Origin: Oleidesulfovibrio alaskensis DSM 16109
Lineage (GTDB): Bacteria; Desulfobacterota; Desulfovibrionia; Desulfovibrionales; Desulfovibrionaceae
Length of the DNA: 64,000 bases
NCBI RefSeq assembly: GCF_000482745.1
Contig: NZ_AXWQ01000004.1
Location: 124,001-188,000, forward strand
Reading direction: 5' to 3'
The notes under the pieces are model-generated. The model saw only the letters and a list, made by a program, of their open reading frames with translations, was not told where the DNA came from and ran no database searches. Position 1 is the first letter of the stretch. The number at the start of each line of letters is the position of its first letter. The position numbers and the translations under genes are program-made. Shown piece by piece: positions 42,278 to 50,207 of this stretch.

Positions 42278-43639
42278 ATGTCCCAGACCCTATCCACCGC
42301 AACACAGCAACACCCGTTCAGAACAAAACCAGCCAGAACATTTCTGTCACTGGCTGTGCCGGTGCTGTTCTCGCTGGTGGCAGAACCGCTGACAGGTCTT
42401 GCAGACACGGCCTTTGTAGCCAGACTGGGCGAAGCGCCGCTGGCCGCACTTGGCGTGGGCACCATGACCCTCTCGGCCATTTTCTGGGCATTCAATTTTC
42501 TGAGCATAGGAACACAGACAGAAGTGGCACAGGCTCTTGGCGGCGGTAACAGAGAAAAAGCGGCAGACACATGCGGAGCCGCCCTGCTCCTTTCATGCTC
42601 ACTCGGCGTGGTCACGGCTCTGGCGGCGCTCCCTTTTCTGCATCCGATCGTAACTTTCATGGGGGCCGACGAAACCATGGCTCCGCTGGCAGCAGAATAC
42701 ATCCGCCTGCGCCTTGTGGGTGCTCCGGCCCTGCTTGTGACTCTGGCCGGCATCGGAGCGCTGCGGGGGCTGCAGGACATGCGCACACCGTTCTGGGTAG
42801 CCTGCATTGTCAATATAATGAACATCTTGCTGGACTGGCTGCTTATATTCGGTATCGGGCCTTTTCCCGCGCTTGGCGTTTCCGGTGCGGCACTGGCCAC
42901 ATCGTGCAGCCAGTGGGCCGGCGCGGCATGGACGCTGGCCGTGGTGTGGAAAAGGCTGCGTCCTTCATGGCACATCCAGCTGCACGACATAAAAAAGCTG
43001 TTCACCATCGGCGGCGATCTTTTTGTACGCTCAGGAATGGTCATTCTGTTTCTGCTGCTGGGCACCAGAGCAGCCACCGCGGCAGGTACTGACGCCGGAG
43101 CGGCGCATCAGGCCATAAGACAGTTTTTCATCTTCACGGCATTGTTTCTGGATACCTTTGCCATTACCGGACAAAGCCTCATCGGTCTTTTTTTCGGCCA
43201 GCGCGATATTGCCGCATCGCGTCTGGTCGCCTCTTTTGTCTGCCGCTGGAGCCTGTGGACAGGTTGTCTGCTTTCTGTAGTGATGCTTGCAGGACAAAAA
43301 GGCATCGCATGGCTGCTGGTGCCCGCATCTGTGCTGGAGACATTTATTCCCGCATGGGTGGTGGCGGCGCTTATCCAGCCGGTGAACGCACTCTCTTTTG
43401 CCACCGACGGCATCCACTGGGGCACAGGTGATTTCCGCTTCATCCGCAACGCCATGGTTGCGGCTTCCACCACGGCCATTGCCGCTCTTATCTGCATCAC
43501 CTACCTGCAACCTGCCGCCATGCTCAACTGGGTATGGGGCATTACCGGACTGTGGACTACAGTCCGTGCCGGATTCGGCCTGTACCGCATCTGGCCCGGA
43601 TCCCCGTCAGCCCCGCTGGGGCGCAGCAGCCCGCTGTAG
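42278..43639 (+). CDS. MATE-family efflux transporter (DinF-like)
   Basis: 453 aa from the ATG at 42278 with CAGGAG upstream. Twelve predicted helices in two halves; LAVPVLFSLVAEPLTGLADT and ARLGEAPLAALGVGTM are the N-terminal MATE motif, VSGAALATSCSQW the loop in the first half. It exports cationic drugs or metabolites using Na+ or H+ gradients; the substrate cannot be predicted. Confidence 0.9.
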   Translation: MSQTLSTATQQHPFRTKPARTFLSLAVPVLFSLVAEPLTGLADTAFVARLGEAPLAALGVGTMTLSAIFWAFNFLSIGTQTEVAQALGGGNREKAADTCGAALLLSCSLGVVTALAALPFLHPIVTFMGADETMAPLAAEYIRLRLVGAPALLVTLAGIGALRGLQDMRTPFWVACIVNIMNILLDWLLIFGIGPFPALGVSGAALATSCSQWAGAAWTLAVVWKRLRPSWHIQLHDIKKLFTIGGDLFVRSGMVILFLLLGTRAATAAGTDAGAAHQAIRQFFIFTALFLDTFAITGQSLIGLFFGQRDIAASRLVASFVCRWSLWTGCLLSVVMLAGQKGIAWLLVPASVLETFIPAWVVAALIQPVNALSFATDGIHWGTGDFRFIRNAMVAASTTAIAALICITYLQPAAMLNWVWGITGLWTTVRAGFGLYRIWPGSPSAPLGRSSPL

Positions 43640-43718
43640 CGGTGTCCTGTACCCCCGTACCCCGCCTGCTCATTCCTGTGCACACTGCGATTCTCTTTTA
43701 CGTCTACCGGATATCACT

Positions 43719-43910
43719 ATGAGCATACTCCAGATAAAACATTGCACCGCCTGCGGTAAAAAAACCTATCACAGATTTTATGACGCGCTGAAAAACAGAT
43801 ACGTATGCCGGTCATACTGGGAATGCCTGGACTGCCGGACACGCTCGGAACAGCCGCATGACAAAGGCTTCAGTTCAGGATGCCGCATGGCACCCGATAC
43901 CGGAAAATGA
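43719..43910 (+). CDS. Small zinc-ribbon-like protein
   Basis: 63 aa. Two CxxC pairs, CTACGK near the N-terminus and CLDC about 25 residues later, form a probable zinc ribbon; YVCRSYWEC adds two more Cys. No strong ribosome site. It is located 79 nt after the MATE gene. Unknown function; the motif spacing is the reason to keep it. Confidence 0.5.
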   Translation: MSILQIKHCTACGKKTYHRFYDALKNRYVCRSYWECLDCRTRSEQPHDKGFSSGCRMAPDTGK

Positions 43911-43912
43911 AG

Positions 43913-43934
43913 CGGGATGCCGAAGCATCCCGCA
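43913..43934 (-). terminator. Terminator after the acylphosphatase-fold gene
   Basis: GCGGGATGC-CGAA-GCATCCCGC, 9-bp perfect arms; on the minus strand it is followed by TTCATTTTCC. It also overlaps the region just past the zinc-ribbon gene. Confidence 0.75.
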
Positions 43935-43943
43935 GGAACCGGA

Positions 43944-44213
43944 TTATCTCATTTCAAACCCGTCATACACCGTGTCGTAGTCAATCCATGCAGCCTTCAC
44001 ATCAAGAATGCCGGTTGCCGGACCGCCCTGTTTCAGCAGAACTTTCAACTTTTCAAGCCCGCCGTCATTCCCCTGAGCCAGCAGCTCGGCACGGCCGGTT
44101 TCAATCCTGCGTACCCAGCCGTTCAGCCCCAGAACAACGGCATGATCATATACCCATGCAAGAAAGTACCCCTGCTCAACATTACCAGTTACGATAAGAT
44201 GCAGGCTCTTCAT
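43944..44213 (-). CDS. Acylphosphatase-fold protein lacking the catalytic Arg
   Basis: 89 aa from the ATG at 44213, preceded by AGAGAGG. The fold pattern is clear (LHLIVTGNVEQGYFLAWVYD, then LGLNGWVRRIETGRAELLAQ and LKVLLKQGGP). Acylphosphatases have GRVQGVGFR with a phosphate-binding Arg and a catalytic Asn in WVRN. Here the Arg position is Leu (GNVEQGYFL) and the Asn position is Arg, so hydrolase activity is unlikely. It may be a binding domain. Confidence 0.75.
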   Translation of the reverse strand: MKSLHLIVTGNVEQGYFLAWVYDHAVVLGLNGWVRRIETGRAELLAQGNDGGLEKLKVLLKQGGPATGILDVKAAWIDYDTVYDGFEMR

Positions 44214-44437
44214 ATGGTACCTCTCTTTTCTGCACATTACGATGAGTCACCAACGCACCGCACAGCTGCAAGGCTTGTTTTTAGTATAGCCACGCATTAA
44301 AAATCAGGCAAGATCACTACCATGGAGTATGTGCCGGTGGCAGACTCTTGCGTGGCACGCCGTGCTGGTATATCTGGGCGGGACAACGCTGAACCGATGC
44401 CCGCAAGGAGGCTCCCATTACATTCAAGGAAACAGTA

Positions 44438-44632
44438 ATGCTTGCCATTAAGATGGCAGGTAAGCAGAAAAAAGAATTTGTGGTAGGCAAGGAGGACGGG
44501 CGCTGGCTGATTGCGGACATAGGTGACCCGTCTTCGGATCAGCTTTCGCCCAGCATCATTGTCACCGGAGAAGGCATAAAGTACCCGGACGACGAGTATC
44601 TTTTTACACGGCTTGTGGCCGAAGGTGCCTGA
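44438..44632 (+). CDS. Small conserved-looking protein, unknown
   Basis: 64 aa from ATG 44438 with AAGGA 7 nt upstream. Compact and charged (QKKEFVVGKEDGRWLIADIG, then VTGEGIKYPDDEYLFTRLVA). An alternative ATT start at 44417 follows a strong AAGGAGG. No family recognised. Convergent with ilvC; a shared terminator lies between them. Confidence 0.55.
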   Translation: MLAIKMAGKQKKEFVVGKEDGRWLIADIGDPSSDQLSPSIIVTGEGIKYPDDEYLFTRLVAEGA

Positions 44633-44650
44633 GCTGACGCCCGGAAAAAC

Positions 44651-44675
44651 AAGGCCGCCCTTGCGGGCGGCCTTT
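44651..44675. terminator. Bidirectional terminator between the small gene and ilvC
   Basis: AAGGCCGCCC-TTGC-GGGCGGCCTT, 10-bp perfect arms. The minus-strand side has the better T tail (GTTTTT), serving ilvC. Confidence 0.9.
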
Positions 44676-44692
44676 AACAACAATGCCGGCTG

Positions 44693-45682
44693 CTATTTTT
44701 TAAGCCAGGGCATCATGGAACGCAGGCGCGCCCCCACTTCTTCAATGGGGTGCTCGGCCTCGATGCGCCGGCGGGCCGTGAAGGTAGGATAGTTTGCCTT
44801 GCACTCAAGGATGAAATCCCGTGCAAAACGGCCTTCCTGAATATCCTTCAGCGCAGCCTTCATTTCTTTTTTGGTTTCTTCAGTCACAATGCGGCGGCCG
44901 GTCACATAGTCACCGTATTCTGCCGTATCGCTTATGGAATGCCGCATTTTGGCAAGACCGCCTTCGTAGATAAGATCCACGATAAGCTTTGTCTCGTGCA
45001 GGCACTCGAAGTAGGCGATTTCAGGCTGATAGCCTGCTTCCACCAGAGTTTCAAAACCAGCCTGAATCAGAGCGCTGATACCACCGCACAAAACCGCCTG
45101 TTCGCCGAAGAGGTCGGTTTCCGTTTCTTCACGGAAGGTGGTTTCAATGACGCCGGAACGTGTTCCGCCTACGCCCATGGCATAGGCAAGGGCTTTCTCC
45201 ATGGCCTGTCCGCTGGCATCTTGGTGGATGGCCACAAGACAGGGAACGCCGCCACCTTCGGTATAGGTACGGCGGACAAGATGGCCCGGCCCCTTGGGAG
45301 CGATCATGAACACATCGACATCCTTGGGCGGTACAATCTGGTTGAAATGGATATTAAAGCCATGAGCGAACACCAGCGACTTGCCGGCGGCCAGATGCGG
45401 CTTGATATCATTTTCATACACAGAAGCCTGATACTGGTCGGGGAGTAGAATCATGATCAGGTCGGCTTGTGCGGCAGCCTCTGCTGCGCTAAGGGGCTGG
45501 AAACCATGCTCCTTTGCCAGCTCGAAGTTGGGGCCGCCGGGGCGCTGGCCGACGATCACGTTCACGCCGGAATCACGCAGGTTCTGCGCATGCGCATGGC
45601 CCTGACTGCCGTAGCCTATGATGGCCACGGTCTTGCCCTTGAGCACTTCCAGGTTTGCATCCTGTTCGTAATAGACCTTCAT
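44693..45682 (-). CDS. ilvC: Ketol-acid reductoisomerase
   Basis: 329 aa, class I length. The Rossmann motif AIIGYGSQGHAHAQNL is at about 17-32, with GQRPGG forming the cofactor loop, and IAPKGPGHLVRRTYTEG and the Mg-binding LFGEQAVLCGGISALI later. It converts acetolactate to dihydroxyisovalerate for Val, Leu and Ile. GGGAG precedes the ATG. It is separated from ilvBN by a hairpin with a T run. Confidence 0.97.
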   Translation of the reverse strand: MKVYYEQDANLEVLKGKTVAIIGYGSQGHAHAQNLRDSGVNVIVGQRPGGPNFELAKEHGFQPLSAAEAAAQADLIMILLPDQYQASVYENDIKPHLAAGKSLVFAHGFNIHFNQIVPPKDVDVFMIAPKGPGHLVRRTYTEGGGVPCLVAIHQDASGQAMEKALAYAMGVGGTRSGVIETTFREETETDLFGEQAVLCGGISALIQAGFETLVEAGYQPEIAYFECLHETKLIVDLIYEGGLAKMRHSISDTAEYGDYVTGRRIVTEETKKEMKAALKDIQEGRFARDFILECKANYPTFTARRRIEAEHPIEEVGARLRSMMPWLKK

Positions 45683-45734
45683 TTCTACTCCCTGCTGTAG
45701 CTTGTACAGCTTCCCAAAGGTTAGTGGTTACCTA

Positions 45735-45778
45735 TAAAAAAACCCACCTGAGAGGCTCAAGCGCCCGTCAGGTGGGTT
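45735..45778 (-). terminator. Terminator or attenuator between ilvN and ilvC
   Basis: AACCCACCTGA / TCAGGTGGGTT, 11-bp arms with a 16-nt loop, then TTTTTTT on the minus strand. A second small hairpin, GCTGTA-N5-TACAGC (45694-45710), lies between it and the ilvC ribosome site. Confidence 0.85.
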
Positions 45779-45793
45779 GCCGCAAAAATGCAG

Positions 45794-46285
45794 TTAAACC
45801 TGTTCCGGTTGCATGGAGCGCTTCATAGCCACGGTACCAGTTCTGGCTATCTCCTTGATGCCGAATCTGGTTAGCAGCTGAATCACTGCCTGAATTTTAC
45901 CATGATCGCCGGTCGCTTCCAGCGTCAGATCATGCAAACTCACATCGACCACCTTGCAACGGAAAATATCGGCAATGCGCAGAACTTCCGCCCTGCGCGT
46001 TTCCTCGGCGTTAACCTTTAAAATAACCATCTCCCGCTCTACGGCGGCTATATCTTCGAAGTCAACAACTTTTATAACTGTCACCAGCTTTCGCAGCTGT
46101 TTAACAATCTGCTCGATAATCTGATCATCACCGCTGGTGCTGATGGTCATCAAAGATACACCGGCTTCAAGAGTCGGGGCAACGTTAAGCGATTCAATGT
46201 TGAACCCCCTGCCGCTGAACAGCCCGGCCACCCGGGAAAGAACGCCCGGCTCGTTTTCCACCAGAACGGAAAGTACATGACGCAT
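45794..46285 (-). CDS. ilvN: Acetolactate synthase small (regulatory) subunit
   Basis: 163 aa. ACT domain at the N-terminus (HVLSVLVENEPGVLSRVAGL, SGRGFNIESLNVAPT) that binds valine, and the C-terminal domain with KVDVSLHDLTLEATGD-type sequence (CKVVDVSLHDLTLEATG). It activates and feedback-regulates IlvB. It follows ilvB by 9 nt. Confidence 0.96.
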   Translation of the reverse strand: MRHVLSVLVENEPGVLSRVAGLFSGRGFNIESLNVAPTLEAGVSLMTISTSGDDQIIEQIVKQLRKLVTVIKVVDFEDIAAVEREMVILKVNAEETRRAEVLRIADIFRCKVVDVSLHDLTLEATGDHGKIQAVIQLLTRFGIKEIARTGTVAMKRSMQPEQV

Positions 46286-46294
46286 GGAAGTCTC

Positions 46295-47983
46295 CTACAC
46301 AAGCAGCATCTCGTCCAGCGCCGCACCGGCCGGAACCATGGGATAGACATTTTCCTCGCGCTCCACGCGCACATCAACAATAGCCGGAGCCGGGCTTTGC
46401 AGGGCCTGCCGCAACACCGGCTCAAGATCAGCCTGTGCTGTGATGCGGTACCCTTCCGCTCCGTAGGCTTCAGCCAGTTTCACAAAATCAGGCTGGGCCT
46501 CCATGCAGGTTGAACAGTAATTACGCTGATAGAACAACTCCTGCCACTGGCGCACCATACCCAGATAGCCGTTGTTCAGAATAATTATTTTAACCGGCAG
46601 CTTGTTACAAACCGCTGTGGCCAGTTCCTGAATATTCATCTGAATGGAACCGTCGCCCGCAAAATCAATCACCAGATGCCCCGGAAACGCCATCTGCGCA
46701 CCTATAGCCGCCGGAAAACCGTATCCCATGGTGCCTAGTCCGCCGGAAGTCAGCAGCGTGCGCGGTTTACGGTATTTGAAAAACTGTGCGGCCCACATCT
46801 GGTTCTGCCCCACCTCGGTGGTGACAATACACTCGCCTCTGGTGATACCGAAAACAGTTTCCACAACCTGCTGCGGTTTAATACCTTCAGAAGGCACATA
46901 CCCCAGAGGATGACTCTGCGCCCAATCGTGCACCGTGGCAAGCCACTCAGTCCAGCGGGGTACGGGAATGTTCTCTTCAAAGCGGGCCGAAAGAATCTCG
47001 CGCATGCCAGCAAGCGCCATACGGCAGTCGCCCACCACAGGCACCTCTACGCCCACATTTTTTCTGATGGATGTGGGGTCGATGTCTATGTGGATAATCT
47101 TGGCACCGGCGGCAAAAGCCGAAAGCTTTCCTGTCACTCTGTCGTCAAAGCGCGCACCGGCGGCAATAAGCACGTCACAGCTATTCACCGCCTTGTTGGC
47201 GGCAAAGGTGCCGTGCATACCCAGCATGCCCAGAAAGAGCGGGTCGTCACCGGGAAAAGAACCAAGCCCCATCAGACTTGAAGTTACCGGAATCTGCAAC
47301 GTGCGGGCCAGCCAGCCAAGCTCTTCGCTGGCATCGGACCCCACAACCCCGCCACCGGCGAACAGCAGCGGCCGTCTGGCAGAAAGAACCAGTTCCGCCG
47401 CTCTGCGCAGCTGGTTAAGATTCGGTCTGTATGTCGGGTTGTAGCTGCGCAGCTTGACTTCTTCAGGAATCTGAAACTCTGCACGGGCTACCATGATATC
47501 TTTTGGCAGGTCGACAAGAACGGGACCCGGCCTGCCGGAACGGGCAAGATAAAAAGCTTCGCGGATAATACGCGGCAAGTCGCTCAGTTCCTTCACCAGA
47601 TAATTATGCTTGGTGCAGGGACGCGTAATGCCCACTATATCCACTTCCTGAAAAGCGTCATTGCCTATCAGCGCACGCGGCACCTGTCCGGTTAGCACCA
47701 CCAGAGGAATGGAGTCGCAGTACGCTGTAGCGATTCCGGTCACGGTATTGGTGGCGCCGGGTCCCGAAGTGACCAGACAGACCCCCACTCGACCGGAAGC
47801 ACGGGCATAACCGTCCGCGGCATGTACTGCGGCCTGTTCGTGGCGCACCAGCACATGACGCAGGTCATGCCGGGGAAGTTCGTCGTAAATGTCGATCACG
47901 GCCCCGCCGGGGTAGCCGAAAATGACATCAACGCCTTCCTTTTTAAGACACTCCAACAGGATCCGGGCCCCGCTCGACTCCAT
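46295..47983 (-). CDS. ilvB: Acetolactate synthase large (catalytic) subunit
   Basis: 562 aa. ThDP-dependent enzyme: N-terminal VDVIFGYPGGAVIDIYDEL with the catalytic Glu in LVRHEQAAVHAADGYARASG, the FAD region in the middle, and the ThDP-Mg motif near IDFAGDGSIQMNIQELATAV (GDGS...NN with IILNNGY). It condenses pyruvate to acetolactate, or with 2-ketobutyrate. It starts 1 nt after the DUF465 stop, so the ilv genes lie in the same transcript as the small genes upstream. Confidence 0.97.
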   Translation of the reverse strand: MESSGARILLECLKKEGVDVIFGYPGGAVIDIYDELPRHDLRHVLVRHEQAAVHAADGYARASGRVGVCLVTSGPGATNTVTGIATAYCDSIPLVVLTGQVPRALIGNDAFQEVDIVGITRPCTKHNYLVKELSDLPRIIREAFYLARSGRPGPVLVDLPKDIMVARAEFQIPEEVKLRSYNPTYRPNLNQLRRAAELVLSARRPLLFAGGGVVGSDASEELGWLARTLQIPVTSSLMGLGSFPGDDPLFLGMLGMHGTFAANKAVNSCDVLIAAGARFDDRVTGKLSAFAAGAKIIHIDIDPTSIRKNVGVEVPVVGDCRMALAGMREILSARFEENIPVPRWTEWLATVHDWAQSHPLGYVPSEGIKPQQVVETVFGITRGECIVTTEVGQNQMWAAQFFKYRKPRTLLTSGGLGTMGYGFPAAIGAQMAFPGHLVIDFAGDGSIQMNIQELATAVCNKLPVKIIILNNGYLGMVRQWQELFYQRNYCSTCMEAQPDFVKLAEAYGAEGYRITAQADLEPVLRQALQSPAPAIVDVRVEREENVYPMVPAGAALDEMLLV

Positions 47984-48214
47984 CTAGTTCTCCTTACTGC
48001 GGTAGCTTTCAAGGATGGTCAGAAGCTTTGTCTTCCCTTCAAGCTTCTGTTTTTTAAGTTCTTTCACATGTGTCTGTTCACTGGGTGTCAGGAACGGTTT
48101 GTTGTCCAGTTTCTCGATCTGCTTTTCGTAAAGCACATGATCTTCCCACAAGGCTTTGAGCTCAGGATCCCGGGACGACAATTTCTCCAACAGTTCAAGG
48201 TCTCGCGTTTCCAT
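47984..48214 (-). CDS. DUF465 (YdcH-like) small protein
   Basis: 76 aa from ATG 48214 with GGAG 9 nt upstream; ATG 48223 is too close to that site. METRDLELLEKLSSRDPELK and EHVLYEKQIEKLDNK-type helices, with LTPSEQTHVKELKKQKLEGK, are the DUF465 pattern. Small helical hairpin of unknown function. Directly upstream of ilvB. Confidence 0.85.
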   Translation of the reverse strand: METRDLELLEKLSSRDPELKALWEDHVLYEKQIEKLDNKPFLTPSEQTHVKELKKQKLEGKTKLLTILESYRSKEN

Positions 48215-48551
48215 GAAACTCATCTCCTTCGGCTATGTTGGGTTGCTCCTGATGCCCTGTTTCCGGCACATCCAGAACAGGCATCGTATCCCTTTCGATC
48301 AACAAGACTTTTTTTCTGGAGCTTACCCCCGATTCAAGTCGCACCCTGTTCTGTTTCACACCGCAGAGCTGCGCCACAAACCGGATAAGCTCTTTGTTCG
48401 CCTTGTTGTCCACAGCGGGCGCGCTCAGCCTTATGCGCACCCTGCCGTCATAAAGTCCTGCTATACCGCTGAGTTTTGCCCCCGGCTGCGCCCATACTTT
48501 CAGGCGCCATAAACCTTGTGCCGCAGGGCAAAGATACTCCTTGTCATTCAT
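48195..48551 (-). CDS. DUF167 (YggU-like) protein
   Basis: 118 aa from ATG 48551. LKVWAQPGAKLSGIAGLYDG, RVRIRLSAPAVDNKANKELI and GVKQNRVRLESGVSSRKKVL make up the DUF167 domain; about 25 residues follow it. Function unknown; often next to yggT, as here. It overlaps DivIVA (8 nt) and DUF465 (20 nt). Confidence 0.88.
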   Translation of the reverse strand: MNDKEYLCPAAQGLWRLKVWAQPGAKLSGIAGLYDGRVRIRLSAPAVDNKANKELIRFVAQLCGVKQNRVRLESGVSSRKKVLLIERDTMPVLDVPETGHQEQPNIAEGDEFHGNARP

Positions 48552-49050
48552 CACCGTTTCCGGCGGGCTGCTGAGCCTCATCCGGCACGGAACGGGGCTG
48601 CTGTTCGGCAAGCGAAAGCTCCAGCAGATGCAGATGGGCATCAATGACTGACCGGACTTTCATTTCAAACTGCGCCCTGAGCTTTTTGGCCTGCAGAATC
48701 TCTTCCTGCAGTCTTGCAAGCCGCATGTGCCCCTGATTCACCAGCGTTTCAGCCTTGGCATGTGCCGCGTCGATAATAAGCTGTGCTTCGCGCTGCGCAT
48801 TGGTTTTCATGTCTTCAGTCATGCGCTGGGTGGCTATTAGCGTATCGCGCAGGGTGGCTTCGCGGTCCCGGTATTCCGCAAGGCGGGTTTCAAGTTCCGC
48901 CACACGGGTTTCCAGACGCGATTTATCTTCTCCCAGCCTGCCTATGGTATCAGCCATCTCCTGCATGTACCGGTCGACTTCCGCCGTATCGTACCCGCGC
49001 AGAGAGCGGGAAAAACCCTGATTGAGAATATCTATGCGACTGACAGCCAT
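48544..49050 (-). CDS. DivIVA-domain coiled-coil protein
   Basis: 168 aa from ATG 49050. The N-terminus SRIDILNQGFSRSLRGYDTA with EVDRYMQEMADTIGRL is the DivIVA lipid-binding and dimer domain; the rest is coiled coil. DivIVA proteins mark curved membrane and recruit partners. Located between yggT and DUF167, the same neighbourhood as in many Gram-positive and some deltaproteobacterial genomes. Confidence 0.88.
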   Translation of the reverse strand: MAVSRIDILNQGFSRSLRGYDTAEVDRYMQEMADTIGRLGEDKSRLETRVAELETRLAEYRDREATLRDTLIATQRMTEDMKTNAQREAQLIIDAAHAKAETLVNQGHMRLARLQEEILQAKKLRAQFEMKVRSVIDAHLHLLELSLAEQQPRSVPDEAQQPAGNGDE

Positions 49051-49063
49051 ACCCTGTGCTCTC

Positions 49064-49366
49064 CTACATGCCCGCCGCAAACATGGCCAGCGAACGGATG
49101 ACAAATCCCCGTATGAATTCTATGGCAAGCAGAAGTACCACGGGAGAAAGATCTATACCGCTGAAATAAACAAACGGCAGCCACTTGCGGATTCTGTACA
49201 GAACAGGTTCCGTAAGGCTGTGAATAATTCTGACAATGGGATTATACGGGTCGGGATTTACCCAGGAGAGTACCGCTGCCGCGATCACAACCCAGAAGTA
49301 AAGTCCCAGAACCGAATTCAGAATCGTGGCAACAGTGGATATGAAATTTACGGCAAGTACGTCCAT
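49064..49366 (-). CDS. yggT: YggT-family membrane protein
   Basis: 100 aa with two hydrophobic segments: LNSVLGLYFWVVIAAAVLSW and DLSPVVLLLAIEFIRGFVI. The characteristic NPDPYNPIVRIIHSLTEPVL with PFVYFSGIDLSP is present. Linked to cell division or osmotic shock in other bacteria. AGGAGG lies 6 nt upstream; it heads the yggT-divIVA-DUF167-DUF465-ilvBN order. Confidence 0.92.
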   Translation of the reverse strand: MDVLAVNFISTVATILNSVLGLYFWVVIAAAVLSWVNPDPYNPIVRIIHSLTEPVLYRIRKWLPFVYFSGIDLSPVVLLLAIEFIRGFVIRSLAMFAAGM

Positions 49367-49463
49367 GAATCCTCCTGACGGGGTTCTTGCCGGGTGAGAA
49401 TCTGCCTTTAGAGATATAATTCACTTCCCGGCGTTTGGAATCAAGCAAAAAATTACATCATTG

Positions 49464-50162
49464 CTAAAAAAGAGCCGGACGGGAGCAACCGCTCGCCAGC
49501 AAAGAGAAATACTGCACAAACTGAGCGCGCAGACTCCAGAAATCGTTGATATGCCGCTCAGCCTGCAATGTTTCATTACGGAACGCCCAGAAAGGGACCT
49601 CCGCGCTGTGCGCCGCCTGACTGTCCAGCAGCGAATCGCCCACAAAGGCAATCTCGTCCCTGCCGCACTCCCAGGCTTCCAGAACTTTATTGACCCCTTC
49701 CGGATGGGGTTTGGCAACAACCTTCGATGCAGTCATCACCGGATGAAAAAAACCGCTCATGTCAAAAACATCGAGCACATACTCCATGCTGTTTGTGCGG
49801 TTGGTATGCACAGCCATGCGCACCCCGTTGTCTCGCAGCAAAGCCAGAAATTCCAGCAGGCCCGGCTCCGGTTCCATGGATGGCACTATTTCCTTGAGAT
49901 AATCCACCTGCTTGCGCGCCCATCCCATACGGTCATGCATGGCAGGCGGAATGATGTGCACCAGAGACTCGCCCACGGTGTGCATATGCACATAATCTTC
50001 CTGCGCGGCCGTCATGGGTCCCAGTCCCAGCTTTTCCAGAATCAGGTTGTAGTACCGCATGTTCGCAGCGCGCGAATCAAACAGCACTCCGTCACAATCA
50101 AAAACAACACCATGCAGCCCCCGCGGGAACCGTGAGGCCAGATAATGGGCAGTCAGCAGCAC
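49464..50162 (-). CDS. HAD-superfamily phosphatase (phosphoglycolate-phosphatase-like)
   Basis: 232 aa from a GTG at 50162 with AAGGAG upstream. HAD motif I VVFDCDGVLFDS, motif II VHTNRTNSM, motif III K in SKVVAKPHPEG, and motif IV FVGDSLLDSQAA. A cap domain follows motif I, so it belongs to the Gph/PGMB subclass. Substrate unknown. Located 45 nt after the 307-aa unknown gene. Confidence 0.88.
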   Translation of the reverse strand: MLLTAHYLASRFPRGLHGVVFDCDGVLFDSRAANMRYYNLILEKLGLGPMTAAQEDYVHMHTVGESLVHIIPPAMHDRMGWARKQVDYLKEIVPSMEPEPGLLEFLALLRDNGVRMAVHTNRTNSMEYVLDVFDMSGFFHPVMTASKVVAKPHPEGVNKVLEAWECGRDEIAFVGDSLLDSQAAHSAEVPFWAFRNETLQAERHINDFWSLRAQFVQYFSLLASGCSRPALF

Positions 50163-50207
50163 AAAAACTCCTTACAGATCGATATGATAAAAAACTGACA
50201 CAACGGC

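Noticed and set aside
44297..44683. Minus-strand frame of 128 codons opposite the small gene
   Set aside because: It reads through a perfect terminator hairpin and has no ribosome site.
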